Source: a virus. Taken from it: DNA of 52,554 bases. Below are positions 46,390-52,554 of the stretch, in pieces. The notes beneath the pieces were generated by a model that did not search any database, had not been told where the DNA came from, and worked only from the letters and a program-made list of their open reading frames with translations. The DNA is taken from the IMG/VR virus record IMGVR_UViG_3300006622_000024, positions 41,402 through 93,955 of that record. One strand, given 5' to 3'. Made by a program: the position numbers and the translations under genes. Position 1 is the stretch's first letter. Each line of letters opens with the position of its first letter.

Positions 46390-48757
46390 CAGCCCAGTTG
46401 TCAGCTATTTCTGGAGGAGCTTTTAGAGTAACGCCAGGTAGCTTAGTAGTATTCTCCATAATCTCTTGAACATAAGGAGCAAACATTTCAGCATCCGAAT
46501 CAGATACGTTTATAATCAACTGGTCATGTACCTGTGCTTGACATACAGCGTCTATCCCTAGTTCTTTTGCTTTACGGTTAATCACTAATGCAGCTCTATT
46601 TACTACCGCAGCTGCAAGAGATTGCAATTGAAAGTTAAGACAGTTGTTGAGTCCGTTACGGTAATCTCTATATACTTTTACTACAGCATCTCTAGAGTAT
46701 TTACCTTCTAACTCTTTCCTAAATCTCCAATCCATCATTCGATCTTGAAACTTAGCGTAAGTCTTTTGAACTTTAGGTAAATGTCTAACTCTACCAACAT
46801 AGTTCTTAATAAACCCATGATCCTTAACTTGACGTCTAGAGTTTTCTCTCCATTCTTTAAGCTGGGGGAATCCATCTAAGTAACCTTGGACTAGTTTTTC
46901 AGCAGTCTTCTGATCAACACCAAGAGTCATCTTAAGAGCATATGCTTCCATACCGTACGCAATACCTAACGAATAGGCTTTAGCTTTATTACGAGCAGGA
47001 GCGTCTAGCTTCTTAAGGTAATTATCTGCTTTTTTATCAGCCGATACTCCGTTAGGAAATCTACTAGTCTGCTCATTTAACTTCTCAGTTTTGATAGCAA
47101 CAGTAGAGTAGAAGTCCCAACCCTTATTAAATATCTCTTGTAATGCAGTATCACCAGTAACTGAGGCAAAGCAGTGAGGTTCAAGAGATTCGTAATCCGC
47201 ATCAATAACTTTTCTGCCTTCACCTGCAATTAAGAACTTTCTCACTACGTTAACATACTTCATAATAATAGGAGCTTCTTCTCCTTCTTCTAAAGGTTTA
47301 GGTAGTTGCTGAGCATCACTTCCGTAGCGTCCGGAAACAGTACCATTCTGCTTGAAGTAAAAGTAGTATCTACCATCTTCTTGACGATCTCTGAATCTAT
47401 CAACATAAGTAGATTTAATCTTAAGTAGTTTATTGTATACTCGTAAATTCTCTGCCCATGGATATTCCTTAGCAAGAGTTTTAACCATATCCATATCGAA
47501 CTTTGCTCTACCGGACTTAGTATTAGCACCAGCAACTTTAGGTTCAATACCCATATAGTCAAATACTATTTCACCTAAATGCTTTTTAGATTGAATATTG
47601 ATGTAGTCGCCGTCGTTAGACTCTTTCCACATAGCCATAGATATTCTATGTCTTTCTAATTCATCAATATAATCTACATCACCAGATAGTAGAAACTTTT
47701 TTACATTCTCTTCTTTTTCATTAGAAGGTTCAAACGCCTCAATATTTTTAACAGTTAGTGAGTACTTGCCTGTCTTATCAGATTTAGGTAATGGAAGAGA
47801 GTATCTATCGATAAGTTTCTGAGCCCAGTTACCTTTATGAGATACAGGGTATGTGTAAGAAGCAGTATCAACTACCCATTGCTTTACTTCTGGTATATCG
47901 AGTAAAGATTTCATTACAATCTCTTTATTCTCCTTTTGATCTTTTACAATCTCATCATGCACCTTTTCTATTAACTCTACATCTAAATCAACTCCATGAG
48001 CTTCCATAGGTACTGTTACCTCTCTGTAGATAGGCATAACCTCATCTTCAAAGAAAAATTGCTCTAAACCTTCTTCTTTAAGTTTCTCTAAATATAAGTT
48101 ACAGATACGTAAAGTTAAATCGGTATCAGCAGATGCATACTCACTAAGTATAGATAAGTCTGCTTTATAAATCTCAAAAGAAGCTTTAGTAGTAGATCCT
48201 CCATTAGCTTTAATAGATTCTTTAAGTACTACTTGCTCTTCGTTAGCAGCTTTCTCTACGTCAAGTCCTAGAGCCTCTTGATTCATTATCGCAATAGATT
48301 TCAAACCAAAAGGATTACCAAAACCAAAAGCTCCTTCTTCGTAAACAGTATGTACTAACAATCCAGTATCTACCCATACGTCAGGGAGAAGGTCAATACC
48401 AAAATAGTTCTTTATAAACTGAACGTCAAACGATGCGTTATGGAAGACAAGTTTTTTACCTTTAAGTAACTTAAGTAGGTTTTTAGATATAACCTCAGTA
48501 GAGGTATTACCCTTTTTTGTAATGTTAATCTCCTGTAAGTCTAAAGTATCGGTAGTCGGATTATAAACTAGCGTAGGTAAGTAAAAACCTACACCCTCAG
48601 TACCAGAAACTGACCAGCCAATTATTTTATCTTTCCGAGGATTAAGTCCAGTCGTCTCGGTATCGACTGCAATGACATCGCTCTCTTCGATGTGCTTATA
48701 AAGTAGTTTAAGAGTTTCTTCATTCTGTACAGTGTAGTACTTCTTTTCTATTTGCAT
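46379..48757 (-). CDS. polA: family A DNA polymerase with 3'-5' exonuclease
   Basis: 792 aa. The exonuclease domain has VDTETTGLNPRKD (Exo I), LVFHNASFDVQF (Exo II) and YASADTDLTLRI (Exo III region), so proofreading is intact. Polymerase motif A is VIDADYESLEPH (about 520), motif B is RNKAKAYSLGIAYG (about 595) and motif C is QVHDQLI (about 740). There is no 5'-3' nuclease domain, as usual for phage replicases. At the position equivalent to E. coli Phe762 there is Leu (AYSLG). It has a perfect class I promoter and AAAAGGTT leader, so it is probably early. Confidence 0.95.
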   Translation of the reverse strand: MQIEKKYYTVQNEETLKLLYKHIEESDVIAVDTETTGLNPRKDKIIGWSVSGTEGVGFYLPTLVYNPTTDTLDLQEINITKKGNTSTEVISKNLLKLLKGKKLVFHNASFDVQFIKNYFGIDLLPDVWVDTGLLVHTVYEEGAFGFGNPFGLKSIAIMNQEALGLDVEKAANEEQVVLKESIKANGGSTTKASFEIYKADLSILSEYASADTDLTLRICNLYLEKLKEEGLEQFFFEDEVMPIYREVTVPMEAHGVDLDVELIEKVHDEIVKDQKENKEIVMKSLLDIPEVKQWVVDTASYTYPVSHKGNWAQKLIDRYSLPLPKSDKTGKYSLTVKNIEAFEPSNEKEENVKKFLLSGDVDYIDELERHRISMAMWKESNDGDYINIQSKKHLGEIVFDYMGIEPKVAGANTKSGRAKFDMDMVKTLAKEYPWAENLRVYNKLLKIKSTYVDRFRDRQEDGRYYFYFKQNGTVSGRYGSDAQQLPKPLEEGEEAPIIMKYVNVVRKFLIAGEGRKVIDADYESLEPHCFASVTGDTALQEIFNKGWDFYSTVAIKTEKLNEQTSRFPNGVSADKKADNYLKKLDAPARNKAKAYSLGIAYGMEAYALKMTLGVDQKTAEKLVQGYLDGFPQLKEWRENSRRQVKDHGFIKNYVGRVRHLPKVQKTYAKFQDRMMDWRFRKELEGKYSRDAVVKVYRDYRNGLNNCLNFQLQSLAAAVVNRAALVINRKAKELGIDAVCQAQVHDQLIINVSDSDAEMFAPYVQEIMENTTKLPGVTLKAPPEIADNWADGH

Positions 48758-48781
48758 ATAGTATAACCTTTTATTTACTTA

Positions 48782-48811
48782 AATATACGAAAAATTTAAT
48801 CATTATCCAAC
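48782..48811 (-). promoter_or_regulatory. class I promoter for polA, GTTG-N20-TATATT
   Basis: GTTG falls in the last codons of the J-domain gene, 20 nt from TATATTTAAG, then a leader with AAAAGGTTATACTAT before the ATG. Confidence 0.75.
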
Positions 48812-49380
48812 AGAAAATCAGGGTAATCTTCTACTGGTATTTTTATTCCTAACTGTTGTTCTATCATTTTCAAAATACCAAATCTAGTGTTTTTATCTCC
48901 GTTATAAAAGTTCCAAGCTGGGCTATTACGGAGGTTTGTGATTTGTTCTTCTAATCTTTTACAAGACTTAGATAGGAGAGTTTCGTCCTCTTCAGTCACT
49001 TCTACTTCTATTCCATACTTACCGGCAAAGATTAGAAGCTCCATCAAATTACCATCATTATATGCTTCTTTGATTTCGTTAAAATCTTCTACATCTCCTC
49101 CTTTATCAGGGTGTGTAATAGTAGTAAGCTTTCTATAAAGTTTCTTTACTTTAAGAGGTTGTTGTTTTTTAGCTTTTTTGTCTTTCTTCTTACTAGGGTC
49201 CTCTCTGCTGATTTCACCTGTTTCTTCATTAATCCAAACTTCTTGACCTTTGTCTACAAAGTACTTTCCAAAAAATGTATTAAACTCTTTTATATACTTC
49301 TCTGCTTCTGATGAAGTATCTTCGAGATCCATTTTAAGGAAAGAATACTTGTAGGAAAATTTCTTTAAGTTTACAGGCAT
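48796..49380 (-). CDS. J-domain (DnaJ-like) protein, 194 aa
   Basis: The middle holds KLYRKLTTITHPDKGGDVED followed by FNEIKEAYNDG. This is helix II, the HPD tripeptide and helix III of a J domain, giving the Hsp70-stimulating signature. Helix I is less clear. The N-terminal 80 residues are charged and helical. No DnaK is seen in the window, so the partner is likely the host Hsp70. With Hsp20 and GroES/EL it makes a third phage chaperone element. Confidence 0.8.
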   Translation of the reverse strand: MPVNLKKFSYKYSFLKMDLEDTSSEAEKYIKEFNTFFGKYFVDKGQEVWINEETGEISREDPSKKKDKKAKKQQPLKVKKLYRKLTTITHPDKGGDVEDFNEIKEAYNDGNLMELLIFAGKYGIEVEVTEEDETLLSKSCKRLEEQITNLRNSPAWNFYNGDKNTRFGILKMIEQQLGIKIPVEDYPDFLLDND

Positions 49381-49643
49381 TAATATTCACCGTATAGATC
49401 AAATTTCATTGGTTCTTCTTCCGGAATTTCTACTTCATTAGCTTCTATAGCATAAAGTTTGCCATCCAAAGGCTCTAATCTATAGTGACCTTTAAACTTA
49501 GTCTTACGCATATACATAGTTAATGCCATAACCAATCCTTCTATTGTAGTCCCTTGATCTATTACTAGCTCCCAGTTATCACCGGGAGGGACTCTAGTAG
49601 CGATAAGTACCTTTTCTTCCTCTATTTGAATTTCTGGTGCCAT
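49380..49643 (-). CDS. hypothetical protein, 87 aa
   Basis: A soluble alpha/beta protein (KVLIATRVPPGDNWELVIDQ, GLVMALTMYMRKTKFKGHYR) with an acidic tail. No recognised family. It shares one base with the J-domain gene (TAATG) and starts 1 nt after the small lipoprotein stop. Confidence 0.7.
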   Translation of the reverse strand: MAPEIQIEEEKVLIATRVPPGDNWELVIDQGTTIEGLVMALTMYMRKTKFKGHYRLEPLDGKLYAIEANEVEIPEEEPMKFDLYGEY

Positions 49644-49644
49644 A

Positions 49645-49824
49645 TTATCTAGTTGTAAAAGTATGTAGAGTAAATAATATTAATCCTGAGAATAGGATTC
49701 CTAACACTGCTCTATCATTTTGTGTTACTTGGGGTTTGTCGTTTTTCTTCCAAGACGGTTTAGAAGTTCCACAGCTAAGTGTTAAGGAACTTACTAAAAT
49801 CAATGCGATCATTTTCTTCTTCAT
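49645..49824 (-). CDS. small lipoprotein with C-terminal hydrophobic segment, 59 aa
   Basis: The start MKKKMIALILVSSLTLSCGT is a lipoprotein signal with Cys at residue 18. A short polar region (SKPSWKKNDKPQVTQNDR) follows, then a hydrophobic segment VLGILFSGLILFTLHTF. The lipid anchor plus TM segment is the layout of a unimolecular spanin, but the linker is very short. The ATG overlaps the QueF stop as TAATG. The role is uncertain. Confidence 0.7.
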   Translation of the reverse strand: MKKKMIALILVSSLTLSCGTSKPSWKKNDKPQVTQNDRAVLGILFSGLILFTLHTFTTR

Positions 49825-50735
49825 TATTGTCTAAGTGTTTTAGCTATTCTATACTCCTGCCCTGTAAAGAATTCTGGGATTAAACTACTATGTGTTGCTC
49901 TGACAGGATTGATATCAAGTCCTCCTCTTCTAGTATACAAACAAGCAACCATTAATTGCTCAGGTTGGTATGCATCAGTGAGATGCTTGAATACCATTTC
50001 ACAAATCTCTTCGTGAAAATGACTTACAGTTCTATGACTAACTATATACTTTGCTAACGAATCAGCTGCAGGAAGTTTTTTTCCTTTTATCTTAATAAAG
50101 ACATCACCCCAATCTGGTTGGTTGGTTACTCTACAGTTAGATCTTAATAGATTAGATTTTAATTTTATTTCTTTAACTTCATCGGAAGTATCTTCAACAG
50201 TTAATTGAGAAGCATCTGACTGGAATGCTGTAAAGTCGATTTGATCTAAATCAACTATATCTCCTAAATCTGAGTATCCATCGAATGTTAGAGGAACACC
50301 TTCTTCTTCTCCTGCATAGAAAGTTACTGTAGTGTCGGTCTCTAGTAATTCATCTAAATCTCTTTTTACTCTAGCTTCAATTCCTGATATACAGTCTGCT
50401 GCATTATCAGCAATTCTAGTCATATTAAATGAATTTAAGTATAACTTAATTGACTTTGATTCTACGTGAAACTCACTATCAGAAGGACATACAATTTTTA
50501 ACATCCCTGCTACCGGTTGCCCTTTAGTTGTAATCGCTGATACTTCGTAACAATTCCAAGTATCTACCCCAACAAAGCTATCCGATGTTAACCCGTAACC
50601 TTCTCTGTTTAAGTATCTCGGTACTTTAACTAAAAGTTCTGGTGAGTAGGTATCTTTGTACCCATCACCGCCAACTTTTCCTAAATGCTTAGACGCTATG
50701 TCTACTACTTCTTGATAATTTTTAACTTCTGCCAT
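49824..50735 (-). CDS. queF: NADPH-dependent 7-cyano-7-deazaguanine reductase (QueF, long form)
   Basis: 303 aa, the two-module YqcD-type. The N-terminal module has LVKVPRYLNREGYG, then VDTWNCYEVS and ESKSIKLYLNSFNMTR. The C-terminal module has the catalytic Cys and Asp in SNCRVTNQPDWG, and SHFHEEICEMVF follows. It reduces preQ0 to preQ1 in queuosine synthesis. In phages the pathway feeds 7-deazaguanine modification of DNA or helps tRNA queuosine. No queC/D/E or insertion enzyme (tgt/dpdA) is present in this window. Confidence 0.93.
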   Translation of the reverse strand: MAEVKNYQEVVDIASKHLGKVGGDGYKDTYSPELLVKVPRYLNREGYGLTSDSFVGVDTWNCYEVSAITTKGQPVAGMLKIVCPSDSEFHVESKSIKLYLNSFNMTRIADNAADCISGIEARVKRDLDELLETDTTVTFYAGEEEGVPLTFDGYSDLGDIVDLDQIDFTAFQSDASQLTVEDTSDEVKEIKLKSNLLRSNCRVTNQPDWGDVFIKIKGKKLPAADSLAKYIVSHRTVSHFHEEICEMVFKHLTDAYQPEQLMVACLYTRRGGLDINPVRATHSSLIPEFFTGQEYRIAKTLRQ

Positions 50736-50740
50736 AATTT

Positions 50741-51112
50741 TTAACCTTTAAATAATTGTTTTTTGCCACCTTCGTATTCATAAGCGTGACCGTTTTCTAT
50801 TAATAGTTTATTTAAAGAGGTTTCTTCTCCGTCGATATTTACGAAAATTTCTGCAAGCACTCGACCATACTTACCTTTACCATATGATTGAATAACAAAT
50901 TTACCATCATTCAATTCTAAATGCTTTTTAGTAAATTCAGAAGCTGCTATACCTTTCTTTTTTTCTTCTAAATCTCTAGTTCTTTTTTCCCAGGTATCAA
51001 CACCTTTGAATCTTAATCTAGCTTTTACCCATGTTGAAAATCCTAAATCGATCATAACATCGGCTGTATCGCCATCTACTACTCTTAATAGTTTTGCTCC
51101 GTATTTGTACAT
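50741..51112 (-). CDS. staphylococcal-nuclease-like (SNase) protein, 123 aa
   Basis: The OB-fold motif VVDGDTADVMIDLGFSTWVK, then ARLRFKGVDTWE with the first catalytic Arg and Glu (VDT-x-E). YGKGKYGRVLAEIF follows with the second Arg, and NKLLIENGHAYEYEGG closes the domain. All three catalytic residues of thermonuclease appear present. There is no signal peptide, so it acts in the cytoplasm, perhaps in host DNA or RNA breakdown. Confidence 0.85.
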   Translation of the reverse strand: MYKYGAKLLRVVDGDTADVMIDLGFSTWVKARLRFKGVDTWEKRTRDLEEKKKGIAASEFTKKHLELNDGKFVIQSYGKGKYGRVLAEIFVNIDGEETSLNKLLIENGHAYEYEGGKKQLFKG

Positions 51113-51121
51113 ATTTTAATT

Positions 51122-51478
51122 TTAAATTGTATTCTTAAAAAAGTGAATAGTCCAAGCTATCAGACCGTTCAATTGTAATGCTACTAAGTTCCACTGTCTT
51201 CTCGAAACTACTTGAACTAGTACGCATATAAACCCTATAATAAATAATACTGGTTCTACAGTCCATTGTCCTGCAATTAAAAATCCAGTACCCATATATC
51301 CTACCCTAGATGCTAGTCTTTCAGTAGGAGTTAATCTCCTATCTCTGACCATAGCTCTTAATAAACTATTTGTCCAGGTACGTTCACATGACTTACAGGT
51401 TTTTTTCCTACTCCCGTCTGCTAATTTTTTATACCTAAAATCAGGTTTTTTATATTTACAAACGTTACACTTTTTCAT
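51122..51478 (-). CDS. zinc-ribbon membrane protein, 118 aa
   Basis: The N-terminal zinc ribbon has CNVCKYKKPDFRYKK and CKSCERTW (four Cys). The C-terminal half has two hydrophobic segments (MGTGFLIAGQWTVEPVLFII; ALQLNGLIAWTIHFF). Function not recognised. It overlaps the upstream gene by 4 nt. Confidence 0.7.
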   Translation of the reverse strand: MKKCNVCKYKKPDFRYKKLADGSRKKTCKSCERTWTNSLLRAMVRDRRLTPTERLASRVGYMGTGFLIAGQWTVEPVLFIIGFICVLVQVVSRRQWNLVALQLNGLIAWTIHFFKNTI

Positions 51479-51915
51479 CTCTTATATCGATTTTCATCGA
51501 TTATAGCTCTTGCTTGTTTTAGTCTAGAATAAGAATATTTTCTAAATTCTGACATACCTTTCATTTTAGGTAGTTTTAGATCTTGTTCACCCCAATTAGT
51601 TAATATGACTTCTTCTAGTCTATTAGCTTTATCTTTGGTAAGCATAGCACTTGTCATAATTTTAATATCATCAAAATATTCGTACATAGTTGTTTCTACC
51701 CATTCTTTTTCTTTTCCTTGTTTGAATATGGAATGATTAGCTAGTAACCTATCGTATGCTTCCATATAGTCAGTAACTCCTACTTTCAAAAACTTCTCTT
51801 CATCTCTAGTGAATAAGAATACGTATACTTTACGTGCCCAATCTGGAACTTTTTGCCATAATTCAGTGCTAGGATTTCTTTTATCTAATAACGTATTGTC
51901 TAATATATCAGCCAT
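51475..51915 (-). CDS. hypothetical protein, possibly GIY-YIG/T5orf172-like, 146 aa
   Basis: The segment ARKVYVFLFTRDEEKFLKVG, then DRLLANHSIF resembles the start of T5orf172/GIY-YIG-type domains ('vYvf....KVGvT....R'), and NRLEEVILTNW could supply the late Glu. The first Tyr/Gly signature is degenerate, so I hold this loosely. It overlaps the methylglyoxal synthase gene by 8 nt. Confidence 0.55.
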   Translation of the reverse strand: MADILDNTLLDKRNPSTELWQKVPDWARKVYVFLFTRDEEKFLKVGVTDYMEAYDRLLANHSIFKQGKEKEWVETTMYEYFDDIKIMTSAMLTKDKANRLEEVILTNWGEQDLKLPKMKGMSEFRKYSYSRLKQARAIIDENRYKR

Positions 51916-52288
51916 TTTTACTTTTAAAATATTTAACTAAATAACTCGCAGTCTTATAATTTGTAGCTAACGGTATATTGTGAACATCACAAAGTCTCAT
52001 TAGCATAGAAATATCAACATCGTGAGGATGTTTGTCTAAAGGATCTCTAAGGAATATAACTAGGTTTATTTTACCTTCAGTTACCTGAGCTGCTATCTGT
52101 GCATCTCCACCTAATGGTCCTGATTGTACAGTTTCTACATTTGAAATACCTGCATGCTTTACATGCTTACCTGTAGTTCCTGTTGTTACTATTGTAATAT
52201 CATCTCTATTAAAAAATGGAAGTCTTTTAGAAACAAAAGCTACCATCTCTGCTTTTTTATTATCGTGAGCTATTAATGCTATTTTCAT
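51908..52288 (-). CDS. mgsA: methylglyoxal synthase
   Basis: 126 aa. ALIAHDNKKAEMVAFV (initial strand), VTTGTTGKHV (phosphate-binding TGTTG) and QSGPLGGDAQIAAQV with the catalytic Asp, then FLRDPLDKHPHDVDISMLMR with the His/Asp pair and IPLATNYKTASYL. All active-site elements are present; the C-terminal tail of bacterial enzymes is missing. It converts dihydroxyacetone phosphate to methylglyoxal plus phosphate. This would free phosphate and divert glycolysis, an unusual activity for a phage. Confidence 0.9.
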   Translation of the reverse strand: MKIALIAHDNKKAEMVAFVSKRLPFFNRDDITIVTTGTTGKHVKHAGISNVETVQSGPLGGDAQIAAQVTEGKINLVIFLRDPLDKHPHDVDISMLMRLCDVHNIPLATNYKTASYLVKYFKSKNG

Positions 52289-52542
52289 TTTATAAATTCC
52301 ATTATCTGTTCTACTCTTTGCATAGGAGAACCAGTTACAGTAAGATAAGGTTGACGTACTCCTTCTAGTACTGCTTTAAACTCATTATCTACTTCTTTTC
52401 TCCACTCCTCATTAACACTTCTTACTCCATCATCTATCGAATCAAATTCAATAGGAAAGTATACATAATGAGTATATTCATTCTTAACTCTATTCCAAGT
52501 ATCTTCAATATAGTTGTAAGTACTAACATTTATATTCTTCAT
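52285..52542 (-). CDS. hypothetical protein, 85 aa
   Basis: An acidic, aromatic-rich protein (IEDTWNRVKNEYTHYVYFPI) with a polar C-terminus (GSPMQRVEQIMEFIK). No family is recognised. Its stop overlaps the mgsA start (ATGA), so the two are co-translated. The promoter lies beyond the window edge. Confidence 0.65.
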   Translation of the reverse strand: MKNINVSTYNYIEDTWNRVKNEYTHYVYFPIEFDSIDDGVRSVNEEWRKEVDNEFKAVLEGVRQPYLTVTGSPMQRVEQIMEFIK

Positions 52543-52554
52543 AAACTTAGAATA

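Noticed and set aside
1-52554. CRISPR array, insertion sequence or integration site
   Set aside because: I saw no regularly spaced direct repeats, no transposase or integrase motifs and no terminal repeats in the window.

Overview
The window looks like part of a large lytic tailed-phage genome whose host is probably a marine member of the Bacteroidetes (Flavobacteriia). Every supported gene lies on the minus strand. Spacing is tight, with many ATGA, TAATG and TGATG stop/start overlaps, and the DNA is AT-rich. Phage origin is indicated by a family A DNA polymerase without its 5' nuclease domain, a lysis set (holin-like, spanin-like and SxGC-type endolysin genes), a DUF932 protein, a PD-(D/E)XK nuclease, many sub-100-residue genes and a partial tRNA. 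A Bacteroidetes host is indicated by a T9SS-sorting-domain-like lipoprotein, an Hc1-type histone H1-like protein and promoters with a far-upstream TTG. No integrase, repressor, terminase, portal or major capsid gene was recognised here. Genus-level identity is inference.

Layout, low to high coordinates (transcription runs right to left). 1-6.4 kb: partial tRNA-Arg, small hypothetical and zinc-finger genes, a YqiA-like esterase, a ferredoxin-reductase-like flavoprotein between two small membrane proteins, and a 2OG-Fe(II) oxygenase. 6.5-15.5 kb: an ATP-grasp-like/Cys-rich protein, DUF932, two DxD glycosyltransferase-like proteins, a muralytic transglycosylase and an HNH-derived zinc protein. 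15.5-24.1 kb: a sugar island with six glycosyltransferases, an SDR epimerase and a truncated UDP-sugar dehydrogenase. 24.1-26.5 kb: RHH protein, RecB/Cas4-type nuclease, DUF1599 and an SGNH hydrolase. 26.5-35.1 kb: thirteen consecutive genes that, with the possible exception of the endolysin, are all exported or membrane-associated. They comprise lysis genes, an acidic-repeat outer-membrane protein, a CsgG-like protein, a cohesin/dockerin-like protein and lipoproteins. 35.2-39.6 kb: small genes, a glycosyltransferase, a 2OG oxygenase and an adenine-salvage pair (MTA/SAH nucleosidase plus APRT). 39.6-41.5 kb: terminators, two structured gene-free stretches, a GT25 glycosyltransferase and an Hc1-like protein. 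41.5-44.7 kb: hsp20, groES, groEL and nadE. 44.8-52.5 kb: SDR, GT2, DNA polymerase, J-domain protein, QueF, an SNase-like nuclease and methylglyoxal synthase.

Two promoter classes can be read from the sequence. The first is GTTG-N20-TATATT, found before more than ten genes, usually followed by an AAAGGTT leader. The second is a TATTTATA box on the coding strand, often only 3-15 nt from the start codon. Together the genes suggest a phage that reshapes its host: protein folding (Hsp20, GroES/EL, J protein), NAD and adenine supply, deazapurine chemistry, surface glycans and an elaborate envelope or secretion module.

The points I rate most worth checking are the 8.6-kb envelope module with the CsgG-like and cohesin/dockerin-like proteins, the inverted repeat that brackets hsp20, the flavin reductase with its two coupled membrane proteins, and the structured RNA candidate near 41.2 kb.
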